A stretch of DNA of 64,000 nt from DYRG01 sp041161065 (lineage in GTDB: Bacteria; Pseudomonadota; Gammaproteobacteria; Beggiatoales; Beggiatoaceae), in assembly GCA_041161065.1 (NCBI GenBank), contig JBEAVE010000006.1, positions 71,941-135,940 of the forward strand. The letters are read 5' to 3'. Position numbers and translations under genes: made by a program. A model generated the notes under the pieces. The model was not told the origin of the DNA, did not search any database, and saw only the letters and a list, made by a program, of their open reading frames with translations. Below, piece after piece: positions 1 through 8,806 of this stretch. Within the stretch, counting starts at the first letter, position 1, and every line of letters begins with the position of its first letter.

Positions 1-1253
1 AACAACAACTAGGCGACGGGGTCGTGCGCACTATTGCAATGGGTAGCACCGACGGCTTAAAACGCGAATTATCCGTCGGAAGCACCGGCGCACCCATTAG
101 CGTTCCCGTCGGCAAAAAAACCCTCGGGCGCATTATGGACGTGCTTGGCAATCCCGTCGACGAACAAGGTCCCGTCGGCGAAGAATCCCGTTCACCCATT
201 CACCGCAAAGCCCCAAGATACGAAGACTTAGCCGCTGCGAATGAATTGTTAGAAACCGGCATTAAAGTCATCGACTTAATTTGTCCTTTCGCAAAAGGCG
301 GTAAAGTCGGTTTGTTCGGTGGTGCGGGTGTAGGCAAAACCGTTAACATGATGGAATTAATCCGCAACATCGCCATCGAACACAGCGGTTATTCGGTGTT
401 TGCGGGGGTTGGCGAACGGACGCGCGAAGGTAACGATTTCTACCACGAAATGAAAGAATCCAACGTGTTAGACAAAGTTGCGCTCGTTTATGGTCAGATG
501 AACGAACCTCCCGGCAACCGTTTGCGTGTTGCGCTTTCTGGTTTGACAATGGCGGAATTCTTCCGTGACGAAGGACGCGATGTTTTATTGTTCATCGACA
601 ACATTTATCGTTACACGTTGGCGGGCACGGAAGTTTCTGCGTTGTTAGGTCGTATGCCGTCTGCGGTGGGTTATCAACCGACGCTCGCCGAAGAAATGGG
701 TGTTTTACAAGAACGCATTACGTCGACGAAAACAGGTTCAATCACCTCAATTCAAGCGGTGTATGTGCCTGCGGACGACTTAACTGACCCATCACCTGCG
801 ACGACCTTTGCTCACTTAGACGCGACCGTCGTATTATCACGTCAAGTTGCTGAGTTAGGGATTTATCCAGCGGTTGATCCGTTAGATTCGACCAGTCGCC
901 AGCTCGATCCGTTAGTGGTTGGTCAAGAACATTACGAAATTGCCCGCGCGGTTCAAGGGATTTTGCAACGCTATAAAGAACTTAAAGACATTATTGCGAT
1001 TTTGGGTATGGACGAATTGTCAGAAGAAGACAAACTCCTTGTTCAACGCGCGCGTAAAGTCCAACGTTTCTTGTCGCAACCGTTCTTCGTGGCGGAAGTG
1101 TTCACGGGTTCTTCTGGTAAATATGTGCCGTTAAAAGAGACCATCAAAGGTTTCAAAGGCATCGTCAGCGGCGAATACGATCACTTGCCAGAACAAGCCT
1201 TTTACATGGTTGGCACGATTGAAGAAGCGGTCGAAAAAGCCAAGAAACTTTAA
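1..1253 (+). CDS. atpD: ATP synthase F1 subunit beta (5' end missing)
   Basis: Catalytic beta subunit of the F1 head of the ATP synthase, making ATP at the inner face of the cytoplasmic membrane. The reading frame is open from base 3, reading QQLGDGVV before the first candidate start at 24, so the window edge cuts the gene and roughly 35-40 N-terminal residues are missing. The Walker A loop GGAGVGKT, the GERTREGNDFYHEM segment, the IDNIYRYTLAGTEVSALLGRMPS segment region and the conserved C-terminal end are all present. atpC follows 70 bases downstream, as in the usual atp operon. Family assignment is certain; only the start lies outside the view. Confidence 0.98.
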   Translation, partial: QQLGDGVVRTIAMGSTDGLKRELSVGSTGAPISVPVGKKTLGRIMDVLGNPVDEQGPVGEESRSPIHRKAPRYEDLAAANELLETGIKVIDLICPFAKGGKVGLFGGAGVGKTVNMMELIRNIAIEHSGYSVFAGVGERTREGNDFYHEMKESNVLDKVALVYGQMNEPPGNRLRVALSGLTMAEFFRDEGRDVLLFIDNIYRYTLAGTEVSALLGRMPSAVGYQPTLAEEMGVLQERITSTKTGSITSIQAVYVPADDLTDPSPATTFAHLDATVVLSRQVAELGIYPAVDPLDSTSRQLDPLVVGQEHYEIARAVQGILQRYKELKDIIAILGMDELSEEDKLLVQRARKVQRFLSQPFFVAEVFTGSSGKYVPLKETIKGFKGIVSGEYDHLPEQAFYMVGTIEEAVEKAKKL

Positions 1254-1261
1254 TCCACTTT

Positions 1262-1304
1262 TTCTTTCTCGTTCCTATGCGTTTTCGGGTAGGAACTGAA
1301 AGAA
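1262..1304 (+). other. Hairpin in the atpD-atpC gap
   Basis: The gap between atpD and atpC contains a long imperfect inverted repeat: arms TTCTTTC + GTTCCTA (1262-1277) and TAGGAAC + GAAAGAA (1290-1304) with a 12-base loop. There is no T-run after it, so it is not an intrinsic terminator. In the mRNA it would fold just before the atpC ribosome-binding region (about 1305-1318) and could affect processing or translation of the epsilon subunit. The role is inferred. Confidence 0.6.
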
Positions 1305-1322
1305 GTTGAAACAGGTGAAAAT

Positions 1323-1745
1323 ATGGCAATGACCATTCATGTTGATATTGTAAGTGCGCAAGAATCCATCTATTCAGGATTGGCAGAATTGGTTTCTGCG
1401 CCGGCAATTATGGGTGAAGTGGGGATTACGCCGCGCCACGCCCCGTTGCTCACATTTTTAAGACCCGGCGAAGTGCGCATTAAAACCGACACGAACCGCG
1501 AAGAGTTTTTTTTCATTTCGGGCGGCGTGTTAGAAGTTCAACCGCATTTAGTGACGGTGTTGGCGGATACCGCGTTGCGCGCCAAAGACTTAGATGAAGC
1601 CAAAGCCCTCGAAGCCAAAGAACGTGCCGAGAAACTTTTAGCGGACAAAAAAGGCGATTTTGATTACGCCAAAGCCCAAGCCGAACTTATCGAAGCCATG
1701 GCACAAATCCAAGCGATTCAAAAACTTCGCAAAATCAAAAAATAA
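1323..1745 (+). CDS. atpC: ATP synthase F1 subunit epsilon
   Basis: Epsilon subunit (140 aa) of the ATP synthase central stalk, which couples rotation to catalysis and can inhibit ATP hydrolysis. The N-terminal beta-sandwich (about 1-85) carries the typical MTIHVDIVSAQESIYSG opening and the GEVGITPRHAPLLTFL segment. The C-terminal helical hairpin is charged and Ala-rich (about 88-140). Length is normal for the family. It is the last gene of the atp operon and is followed by a clear intrinsic terminator. A GGTGAAA sequence sits close before the chosen ATG. Confidence 0.97.
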   Translation: MAMTIHVDIVSAQESIYSGLAELVSAPAIMGEVGITPRHAPLLTFLRPGEVRIKTDTNREEFFFISGGVLEVQPHLVTVLADTALRAKDLDEAKALEAKERAEKLLADKKGDFDYAKAQAELIEAMAQIQAIQKLRKIKK

Positions 1746-1766
1746 TATATCTCCTAAAAAACCTTC

Positions 1767-1801
1767 AAACTAAAACGTCTCTCTGATGTTTTAGTTTTTT
1801 T
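1767..1801 (+). terminator. Intrinsic terminator of the atp operon
   Basis: Perfect 10-bp inverted repeat AAACTAAAAC (1767-1776) / GTTTTAGTTT (1788-1797) with an 11-base loop, running into a T-run. It lies 21 bases after the atpC stop. Confidence 0.85.
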
Positions 1802-1908
1802 ATGCCATCGTAAAAAGTGGAACAGTGACCAAATTAAATGTTAATTAAATCTATAGTTTGCTGAAAATAAACACAAAATAGACAAAAAACCATCGCTTTT
1901 TCTGATTT

Positions 1909-3330
1909 TTAAGCAGTTTCTTCAGATTCCACTTCCATGCCTAACTCTTTGATTTTGCGGGTGACGGTATTTCTTCCCCAACCCAATAGTTTTGCGGCTT
2001 CTTGTCGCCGTCCTCCCGTAAATTGTAATGCCGTATCAATGAGTATTTTCTCAAAACGTGGGGCGGCTTCGTTTAATAAATCTTTACAACCGGAATGCAA
2101 GCGTTGTTCTGCCCAACGTCGTAAAAGTTGTTCCCAATCGTGGGTTTCTGAGGAAGAAGATTTTGAGCGTAATTCTGGAGGAAGATCATCGGGTAAAATA
2201 TCCTGACCCGAAGCCATCACCGTTAGCCATCGACAAGTGTTTTGTAATTGCCGAACATTACCCGCCCAATCTAATTGACTTAAATAACGTTCTGTTTCGG
2301 GTTGAAGTTTTTTCATTTCTACGTCGAGTTCTTTTGCCGCAGAGTGAAGAAAATGCTTTGCTAATAAAGGAATATCTTCACGTCTTTTTCTCAACGGTGG
2401 CAAATGAATTCTAATCACGTTCAAACGATGATACAAATCCTCACGAAACTTGCCTTCTTTAACTCGTTGCTCTAAATCTTGATGAGTGGCGGCAATGATT
2501 CTGACATCGACTTTCAAAGGCGTATGACCACCCACACGAAAGAACGTTCCGTCCGCTAAAACTCTTAACAAACGGGTTTGTAATTCGGCGGGCATATCAC
2601 CAATTTCATCTAAAAACAACGTCCCCGAATCGGCTTGTTCGAAACGCCCACGACGTTGTTGCAATGCGCCGGTAAATGCGCCGCGTTCGTGCCCAAACAG
2701 TTCAGATTCAAGGAGTTCGCGGGGAATTGCCGCCGTATTCAACGCAATAAATGGATTTTGGGCGCGCGGGCTGTGTCGATGCAGGGCTTGCGCGACTAAT
2801 TCTTTGCCAGTCCCCGATTCGCCGGTGATTAATACCGTGATATTTGAACGACTTAACCGCCCAATTGCTCGAAACACTTCCTGCATTGCGGGCGCAGACC
2901 CAATAATTTCGCCGCTTTGTTGAATGGCTAACGCACTCGGGTCAGTTTCCTGCTGTTTGCGGCGATTGACCGCGCGTTGCACCAAATCCACCGCCTCATC
3001 GACATCAAAAGGTTTGGGCAAATACTCAAACGCCCCGCCCTGATACGACGCGACCGCCGACTCCAAATCCGAATACGCGGTCATCACAATCACCGGCACT
3101 TGCGGATAATGGTCGTTTAGGTGGCTCAAAAGGCTCAATCCGTCCATGCCCGGCATTCGAATATCCGTAATCACCGCATCGGGCGCGGGTTTTGCCGAAC
3201 GCTGAACCGCCAAATCGGCGCGCTCAAACACCGTCACATCGATGCCCGCTTGCGTGAGGGCTTTTTCCAACACCCATCGAATCGCCCGATCATCATCAAT
3301 TACCCACACATGGTTCTTTTTCATTTTCAT
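1909..3330 (-). CDS. glnG: Nitrogen regulation response regulator NtrC (sigma54 activator)
   Basis: 473-aa response regulator that activates sigma54 promoters under nitrogen limitation when phosphorylated by NtrB. Order of domains: receiver (about 1-120, DD pair in VIDDDRAIRW and phospho-acceptor Asp in ITDIRMPGMDG), AAA+ domain (about 140-370, Walker A GESGTGKE and sigma54-contact loop GAFTGA), and a C-terminal Fis-type helix-turn-helix (GRRQEAAKLLGWGRNTVTRKI). This order and length are those of NtrC/GlnG. In most relatives ntrC directly follows ntrB; here a restriction-modification gene of about 3 kb and a vapC remnant lie between them. Two start codons (3330 and 3324) are possible behind AGGTTGA. 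Confidence 0.95.
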   Translation of the reverse strand: MKMKKNHVWVIDDDRAIRWVLEKALTQAGIDVTVFERADLAVQRSAKPAPDAVITDIRMPGMDGLSLLSHLNDHYPQVPVIVMTAYSDLESAVASYQGGAFEYLPKPFDVDEAVDLVQRAVNRRKQQETDPSALAIQQSGEIIGSAPAMQEVFRAIGRLSRSNITVLITGESGTGKELVAQALHRHSPRAQNPFIALNTAAIPRELLESELFGHERGAFTGALQQRRGRFEQADSGTLFLDEIGDMPAELQTRLLRVLADGTFFRVGGHTPLKVDVRIIAATHQDLEQRVKEGKFREDLYHRLNVIRIHLPPLRKRREDIPLLAKHFLHSAAKELDVEMKKLQPETERYLSQLDWAGNVRQLQNTCRWLTVMASGQDILPDDLPPELRSKSSSSETHDWEQLLRRWAEQRLHSGCKDLLNEAAPRFEKILIDTALQFTGGRRQEAAKLLGWGRNTVTRKIKELGMEVESEETA

Positions 3331-3335
3331 TCAAC

Positions 3336-3479
3336 CTAATGTTCTATATTTAAGTCGGGAATCCTAGCCATTTCTTTGACGTTATTGGTAACAAGAATAT
3401 AACGTTCTATTAAAACATGCTCAGCAATCCACAAATCATTTGTACCAATCGGTTTTCCTTTTATTGAATAGGAAAATCG
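3336..3479 (-). pseudogene. vapC toxin remnant (PIN domain C-terminus)
   Basis: Reading the minus strand from an in-frame stop at 3480-3482 gives 47 residues ending at a TAG at 3336-3338. They include KPIGTNDLWIAEH and YILVTNNVKEMARIPDLNIE. These match the conserved C-terminal third of VapC PIN-domain RNase toxins (GxNDxWIAAxA, LVTxNxxxFxRIPGL). The rest of the toxin and any vapB antitoxin are absent, so this is a broken tail. It overlaps the end of the restriction-modification gene by 19 bases and ends just before ntrC, marking a scar of insertion or deletion. The remnant call is mine and rests on motif recognition. Confidence 0.75.
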
Positions 3480-6400
3480 CTAATCGTTTCATCGATTTTT
3501 TTCATAAGTTGTTGGGTTTTTGTTATCGCTGCTAAAATATACAAATAATGCGCGCAATCTTCATAACTTAAAATAAGATTTTTACGATCTTTTAACCATT
3601 TTTGACACACTTGATAACCTCCAATATGAAATCCCCAAATATCTAGTTTTACATTATCAAAATACTGGGTTTTGTTGATATAAACTTTGTCATTTTTGTA
3701 TTCCACTTTCTCGACAATATTATTTCCTTCAATTGGGAAATTATGTTCATAATCCAGATCGGTTTGCATTAAATGTAAATTTACCAGTTGTTCTCCAAAA
3801 ATAGCTAATTGTTGAAATAAATTTTTATCATTCGTTAAAGGCAAACGTGGAAAATCCATTTTGAGAAACTCTGCATATCTTTTTCTATACATTGGGCTAT
3901 GAAATATCGCATACATATAATGAAAGACATCTAACGCGCTAATTGTTTGTTTGAAATCACCTTTATTTTCAGAAATAAATTGTAACTTTAATTTAGTTTC
4001 TAATTCCACAATAAACTCAGGCGAAAAATTAGGTTTTCTCGGTAATTCTTTATGATGTCCATTACCGCTCCCATTTCCATTCACAAAATGATCTTTCTCT
4101 GAAGACGAAAGATAAAGTGGAAAGAAATTATTACCGCCACGTCTAAATAAATTAAGTTCTGTCATTATGTTTGAACAGAAGATTATATCCCATTCATTAG
4201 AACCAACAACTTGACCTGCTCGTCTAACAGCTAATCCTAAGTTACTTTCTTGCAATATATGTTGCATAACTTCATATCGCGGTCTCGTTACAACTTGCCC
4301 ATCATAAATAATGTAATTTATATCAAATGGGCGATAAAGAATTGGTTTAATAACATCTTCTTTTAGATTATGTTTTTTAGCCAATTTTTTAGCTATTTGG
4401 TAATCAGATGTAATGGTTTCTTTATCTTGTCCAGTTACAATTCCAACCGAATTAATCGGCATCATATCGGTAACTTTCCAACCTTTTTCATATTCACTTA
4501 ACAAATCAATATTTTGAGGAACAAATAAATAAAATGGCGATTGTGGTTTCAAAATTGTCCAATCAGTTGTTTTCAAATCGTTTGCAGATAACCACTGATA
4601 TTTTGTTTTACGTTCACCATACAAATGCGCATGATAAACGGTCGCAATTTTGTTTTTTCTTTGTTGATGCTTAATAAAAATGCCAACCGCTACACCTTGT
4701 TGAATATCAAAAACATTTTTATCGTTTGAACCATCGGGAGATTGTTCTTTTTTCTTTGAATTTCCATGCAAATCTAAAATGTAAATTTCATCAAAATCTT
4801 CCATCAATGATTGACGCATTCCTCTAAAAGTTGGATTATCCAAATAACCATGATTTGTTACAAATCCTAAAACGCCATAACCTGTTTGTTGAATGCGCCA
4901 ATGCGCAAAGCGAATAAATTTCACATAATCGTCATTTAACCATTTGGGATTTCTTTCATTCAAAGATTGACCATCGACCATAAAATAATTGGCTTGATTT
5001 CCTATCCCACGCAATAAATCAGAAATCCATTCACCCGTATTTGCAGAATGTCCAGAATAAGGCGGATTTCCTAAAATAACCATTACAGGAGATTCTGCTT
5101 TAACAAAACTTGCTGCATTTGCTTCGTTTGATAGCCATTTTGCTAACAAAGTTTCTTCATTTTCATGCGGTTTATCTAAGGTATTAGTTAAGAAAATATT
5201 TAATCGTTCATTGCTCTTAAAATCATAACCATATTCTTTTAATTGCAAACCTAATTTCATATGCGCAACGGTATAAGCCGCCATCAATAATTCAAAACCA
5301 TGCAGTCGTGGTAATAAATGCTTTGAAACATAATCCGACCACATTCCTTTATTATTTTTGAATTGCTCAAATATTTTTGCAATGACTGAATAAAGAAAAG
5401 TACCTGTTCCCGTTGCTGGATCGAGGATTTGAACTCGATGGGTTTTATCATCAATTTTTGAACTATCTGCTAAACCTTTTTTCAAATTAAATTTTTCTTT
5501 CAAAATCAAATCAACTGATCGCACAATATATGAAACAACGGGTTCTGGCGTGTAATAAACACCACGTATTTCTCGTAATTTAGGATTGTATTGGGCAAGA
5601 AATGTTTCGTAGAAATGAACCACGGGGTCTTCTTGGCGCGTTTGTTTGCCAAAATCGGCTAAAATTGCTCCAATATCTGCACGATTCAAAACGGCAACCA
5701 AATGCTCAACCATCCACACCAATCGTTCATCTAAATCAATTCCCGCGATTTGATTAAATAAGTTTCTCAAAAAAGGGTTGGTTTTTGGCAAATAAAATCC
5801 TGCATGAATTCGAGAAAAAGGTTGATTGAGTTCTGCACTACATTTTGCTGCAAATAATCCATAACAAATGGTTTGAGCAACCATATCGCTAAATTGTTCA
5901 ATGGTCAGCGTATCAATTAAAACAATTCTAAAACTATCTAATTGGCTGTGTATATTGCCACGATTATCTTCATTTTGATAAGCCAATTCAATAGAACGTT
6001 TGATTTCATTAGCAATATGTGCCATTTTAGCGGCAAGTTCTTCGGGTGTGCGTAAGGTTAAAATTTTTGATTCAACAAAAGATTTGATTAAATTTTCAAA
6101 ACGATTAAATTGATCTTTATTTATGGATAATTTCTTATTTTTAGAATCCCATGTTCCTAACACAACCGTCATTTCAAGTTGTTTGTTTTTTTCTATAAAC
6201 CAGCGAAATTCCAAATAATCGGTTAAAATCAAATTATTTAAGGCGGGTAAATAACGTTGGATTTGTTCTGATTGCTCAGTTTTATCTAAATCAATTCCAA
6301 TATCTTTTGCTTCAAGATGACCAATCGGTTCTTCCCCTTTCGCGATTTCAAAATCGGGCGATCCACATTGAATTCGACGCGGTTCATTTGTAATGCGATA

Positions 6401-6520
6401 ATCGGGTAAAAAGGCTTTCAAAAGCGCAAACAACGCGGGGCGATGCGTATGTTCAGTAGCATTTCCAATTTGTAAATCATGTTCTATTTGATTTAAATAA
6501 GTTTCTATGGCGTTTAACAT
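3461..6520 (-). CDS. Type ISP/IIG-like restriction-modification enzyme (single-chain nuclease + N6-adenine methylase)
   Basis: Large single-chain restriction-modification protein (1019 aa). Near the N-terminus is a PD-(D/E)xK-like nuclease core (SPDFEI about residues 54-59, HLEAKD about 68-73). The helical linker leads to an adenine methyltransferase with YYTPEPVV, SAM-binding motif I DPATGTGTF (about 366) and catalytic motif IV GNPPYSG (about 484). The C-terminal 400 residues would be the DNA-recognition part. The start chosen is the ATG at 6520 (MLNAIETYLNQIEHDL), one base after the ntrB stop; an upstream in-frame ATG at 6592 would overlap ntrB by 71 bases. Both active sites look intact. 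It is an accessory gene inside the ntrB-ntrC operon and could be read from the ntrB promoter. Confidence 0.85.
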   Translation of the reverse strand: MLNAIETYLNQIEHDLQIGNATEHTHRPALFALLKAFLPDYRITNEPRRIQCGSPDFEIAKGEEPIGHLEAKDIGIDLDKTEQSEQIQRYLPALNNLILTDYLEFRWFIEKNKQLEMTVVLGTWDSKNKKLSINKDQFNRFENLIKSFVESKILTLRTPEELAAKMAHIANEIKRSIELAYQNEDNRGNIHSQLDSFRIVLIDTLTIEQFSDMVAQTICYGLFAAKCSAELNQPFSRIHAGFYLPKTNPFLRNLFNQIAGIDLDERLVWMVEHLVAVLNRADIGAILADFGKQTRQEDPVVHFYETFLAQYNPKLREIRGVYYTPEPVVSYIVRSVDLILKEKFNLKKGLADSSKIDDKTHRVQILDPATGTGTFLYSVIAKIFEQFKNNKGMWSDYVSKHLLPRLHGFELLMAAYTVAHMKLGLQLKEYGYDFKSNERLNIFLTNTLDKPHENEETLLAKWLSNEANAASFVKAESPVMVILGNPPYSGHSANTGEWISDLLRGIGNQANYFMVDGQSLNERNPKWLNDDYVKFIRFAHWRIQQTGYGVLGFVTNHGYLDNPTFRGMRQSLMEDFDEIYILDLHGNSKKKEQSPDGSNDKNVFDIQQGVAVGIFIKHQQRKNKIATVYHAHLYGERKTKYQWLSANDLKTTDWTILKPQSPFYLFVPQNIDLLSEYEKGWKVTDMMPINSVGIVTGQDKETITSDYQIAKKLAKKHNLKEDVIKPILYRPFDINYIIYDGQVVTRPRYEVMQHILQESNLGLAVRRAGQVVGSNEWDIIFCSNIMTELNLFRRGGNNFFPLYLSSSEKDHFVNGNGSGNGHHKELPRKPNFSPEFIVELETKLKLQFISENKGDFKQTISALDVFHYMYAIFHSPMYRKRYAEFLKMDFPRLPLTNDKNLFQQLAIFGEQLVNLHLMQTDLDYEHNFPIEGNNIVEKVEYKNDKVYINKTQYFDNVKLDIWGFHIGGYQVCQKWLKDRKNLILSYEDCAHYLYILAAITKTQQLMKKIDETISDFPIQ

Positions 6521-6521
6521 A

Positions 6522-7589
6522 TTAAGTTGTAATGGGTAATGAAATCGTAAAAACGGTTTTAGTGGGGCGACTTTCACAAGAAATTGTTCCACCGTTTCTA
6601 TGGACTAAATTTTGAGCAATTGTTAAACCTAACCCCGTTCCTTCGGCGCGTCCTGTCACCATTGGATAGAAAATATGCTCAAAAATTTCTTCTGGAATTC
6701 CCGGTCCATTATCTTGAATATCTACCCGCACCGCCATTTTGTGCAATTTATTATCTAATTTAACCCGATGTTCAATGCGCGTTCTTAACGTTAAAACGCC
6801 TTGTCCATTCATCGCTTGCACTGCATTTCTTAGCAAATTTAGAAATGCTTGGTGTAATTGATCGGGGTCAGCAAAAATATCTGGGACGCTCGGATCATAA
6901 TCTTCAATGATTTCAATCAGTTCACCCGATTCATTGGTAATTAACTGCCGTCCTAAACATAAAACCTTATGAATATTAATCCATTCTTTGCGTGGAGGTG
7001 TTCGCGGTCCCAACATTCGGTCGAGCAAAGTCTGCAAACGATCCGCCTCGCCGATAATAATGTCAGTATATTCACGCTGTTGCAGCGGAAGTTCGCGCGC
7101 CAACAATTGTGCCGCCCCGCGCAAACCGCCGAGTGGATTCTTGATTTCGTGCGCCAAACCCCGCAACAAATTGTGCACCGCGCGCCGCCGCAACGACAAA
7201 TCTTCCTCGCGCGTGAGTCGCAATTGTTGATCAACATTGACCATTTCCACCAAAAACGCATCAGGCGGAATAATACCTAACCCGTTGTTATTGTTAGGAT
7301 AAAAATGTGGGTTGCGAATAGGCGTAATGCTACAATCGACGGTCATTTGCGAACCGGTCAATGTCCCGATTTTCAAGCCATGTTCGGTGAGTGTGCGGGG
7401 CTCTGTTATAAGTCGTTGAAAACACGGACAATCAGGAAACAATATTTCCGCGTGCAAACCACAAACCTGATTCGCGCTCAGTTGCAATAAAGTTTCGCCC
7501 GCCGGATTGATATATTGCAACGACAAATCACGATCAAACCACAAGACCGCCGTCATTAAATTGTCAAGAATACGCTGTGCAAGTTCCAT
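6522..7589 (-). CDS. glnL: Nitrogen regulation sensor histidine kinase NtrB
   Basis: Cytosolic sensor kinase (355 aa from this start) that phosphorylates or dephosphorylates NtrC under control of the PII protein. An N-terminal PAS domain (about 1-125, ILDNLMTAVLWFDRDL and INPAGETLL) precedes a HisKA segment with the phospho-acceptor His in LRGLAHEIKNPLGGLRGAAQLL. It ends with an HATPase domain (N-box LLRNAVQAM, G1 DNGPGIPEE, G2 GTGLGLTIAQ). There is no membrane segment, as expected for NtrB. The ATG at 7589 is preferred over an upstream in-frame TTG at 7607, because a possible -10 element at 7610-7615 lies on that TTG's upstream edge. The usual neighbour ntrC is displaced by the restriction-modification gene. 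Confidence 0.93.
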   Translation of the reverse strand: MELAQRILDNLMTAVLWFDRDLSLQYINPAGETLLQLSANQVCGLHAEILFPDCPCFQRLITEPRTLTEHGLKIGTLTGSQMTVDCSITPIRNPHFYPNNNNGLGIIPPDAFLVEMVNVDQQLRLTREEDLSLRRRAVHNLLRGLAHEIKNPLGGLRGAAQLLARELPLQQREYTDIIIGEADRLQTLLDRMLGPRTPPRKEWINIHKVLCLGRQLITNESGELIEIIEDYDPSVPDIFADPDQLHQAFLNLLRNAVQAMNGQGVLTLRTRIEHRVKLDNKLHKMAVRVDIQDNGPGIPEEIFEHIFYPMVTGRAEGTGLGLTIAQNLVHRNGGTISCESRPTKTVFTISLPITT

Positions 7590-7683
7590 AGAAGTTTTCA
7601 CGGGCAAATTTTATACCGATTAAGTTTTAGGTTGTTTTTCAAAGAGATAGGTTCAATAACCATATCTTTTATTTGAGATATTT

Positions 7684-7719
7684 TGCACTACTTTAGTTCA
7701 AATGCCTTATTATAGTGCA
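7684..7719 (-). promoter_or_regulatory. Two tandem NtrC-like binding sites upstream of ntrB
   Basis: Two 17-bp near-palindromes of the NtrC type (TGCAC-N7-GTGCA) lie 3 bp apart. 7684-7700 reads TGCAC-N7-GTTCA (one mismatch) and 7703-7719 reads TGCCT-N7-GTGCA (two mismatches). They lie 95-130 bases before the ntrB start, on the side from which the minus-strand operon is read. NtrC is known to bind and repress its own glnL promoter in enteric bacteria, so autoregulation is the natural inference. No clear sigma54 -24/-12 element was seen between the boxes and ntrB; a TATAAA on the minus strand at 7610-7615 is a possible sigma70 -10. Confidence 0.6.
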
Positions 7720-7827
7720 ATTAGGTTTTTATTTCGTAAAGAAAGGGGCTTTTAAAGAGGAAAACTGAAACCCTTCCGCCGCCGTAAAATAAGGAGGAAA
7801 TGATTTCATTAAATGGTGAGTTGTTCT

Positions 7828-8376
7828 TTAGCGCACGAGAGTATTTTCAACCTGAATTTTCTTTTCTTTTCCACACAATGTTTCAATAATTTCCAATGCA
7901 AAATCGATAGCTGTTCCAGGTCCGCGAGAAGTAATAACCAATCCATCTTTTACAACCGCTTCATTTGAGCAAATGGTATTAGCTAAATGTAATGATTTTA
8001 GAACAGCTGGATAACTGGTTGCTTTCTTATTTTCCAATAAGCCCGCCGTTGCTAAAACTTTAGGTGCAGCACAAATGGCAGCCGTATATTTTCCTCGACG
8101 AGCAGTGTTTTGTAAAAGCGTTAAAATTCTTTGATCTTTGTTTAAGTGATCCGCCCCCGGCAAACCACCCGGTAAAACAATCATGTCAAATGGTTCATTT
8201 ATAATAGAATCTAAGGTTGTATCGGGTATTAAAACCACGCCACGACTCGCTTTGACAGGTTTATCATCTAATCCTGCAGAAATCACTTCAATGTTAGCAC
8301 GCCGTAATAAATCAATAATGGTCACGGCTTCAAGTTCTTCACAACCTTGTGCTAAAGGGACTAATACTTTTGGCAT
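7828..8376 (-). CDS. yajL: DJ-1/PfpI family protein (YajL-like)
   Basis: 182-aa class I glutamine amidotransferase-like protein of the DJ-1/YajL group, reported to act as a chaperone, oxidative-stress protein or protein/nucleotide deglycase. The nucleophile-elbow Cys is in AAICAAPKVLA, the conserved Glu in GCEELEAVT, and the oxyanion region GGLPGA is present. The start at 8376 (MPKVLVPLAQG) is chosen because GAGGAA lies at the right distance before it; the frame is open upstream to 8409, but that would overlap the yidD end. It lies 20 bases downstream of yidD on the same strand. The exact substrate cannot be told from sequence. Confidence 0.85.
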   Translation of the reverse strand: MPKVLVPLAQGCEELEAVTIIDLLRRANIEVISAGLDDKPVKASRGVVLIPDTTLDSIINEPFDMIVLPGGLPGADHLNKDQRILTLLQNTARRGKYTAAICAAPKVLATAGLLENKKATSYPAVLKSLHLANTICSNEAVVKDGLVITSRGPGTAIDFALEIIETLCGKEKKIQVENTLVR

Positions 8377-8396
8377 AGCAAGTTCCTCCAAAAAAT

Positions 8397-8639
8397 TTAA
8401 TGTTTGCAATGCTGATGTTTAGAGCATTTTTCTGGAACAGGATCATATCCTCCTTCATGAAAAGGGTGACAACGTCCTAAACGTTTCAAACCCATCCAGA
8501 AACCCGTCAATGTTCCATACTTTTCTATCGCTTCATACATATAAGCAGAACAAGAAGGATAATAGCGACAATGATTTCCCAACAAAGGGCTAATCGCATA
8601 ACGATAGAAACCGATCAAATGTAAGAAAAGTTTTTGCAT
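8397..8639 (-). CDS. yidD: Membrane protein insertion efficiency factor YidD
   Basis: 80-aa YidD protein, which helps membrane insertion with YidC. The signature is clear: an amphipathic N-terminus LIGFYRYAISPLLG, then CRYYPSCSAYMYEAIEKYG, then GLKRLGRCHPFHEGGYDPVP. In most proteobacteria yidD sits between rnpA and yidC; here it is detached from that cluster and paired with a yajL-like gene. Confidence 0.95.
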   Translation of the reverse strand: MQKLFLHLIGFYRYAISPLLGNHCRYYPSCSAYMYEAIEKYGTLTGFWMGLKRLGRCHPFHEGGYDPVPEKCSKHQHCKH

Positions 8640-8806
8640 TTTTAGATTAAGTCTAATAAACCAAATGGTTCAATTATACGGGAGTTTCTCATTAAAACCA
8701 ACATTCACGATCAAATACTTGCAAACAATTAAATAATTACCTACAATGAAACCCGTCGCTATAAAATATATCTATGAAAATATCTTTTCTAAAGGGGGAG
8801 AAAACA

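Noticed and set aside
3461..6592. Upstream start at 6592 for the restriction-modification gene
   Set aside because: It would overlap ntrB by 71 bases; the ATG at 6520 gives the usual family N-terminus.
7799..7888. Plus-strand 29-codon frame (MISLNGELFF...) behind a perfect AAGGAGG site
   Set aside because: It runs antisense into the 3' end of the yajL-like gene and has no recognisable content; the site is probably chance.
8774..8806. ATG at 8774 as the chemoreceptor start
   Set aside because: It lacks a ribosome-binding site, whereas the GTG at 8807 has AAGGGGGAG at the right distance.
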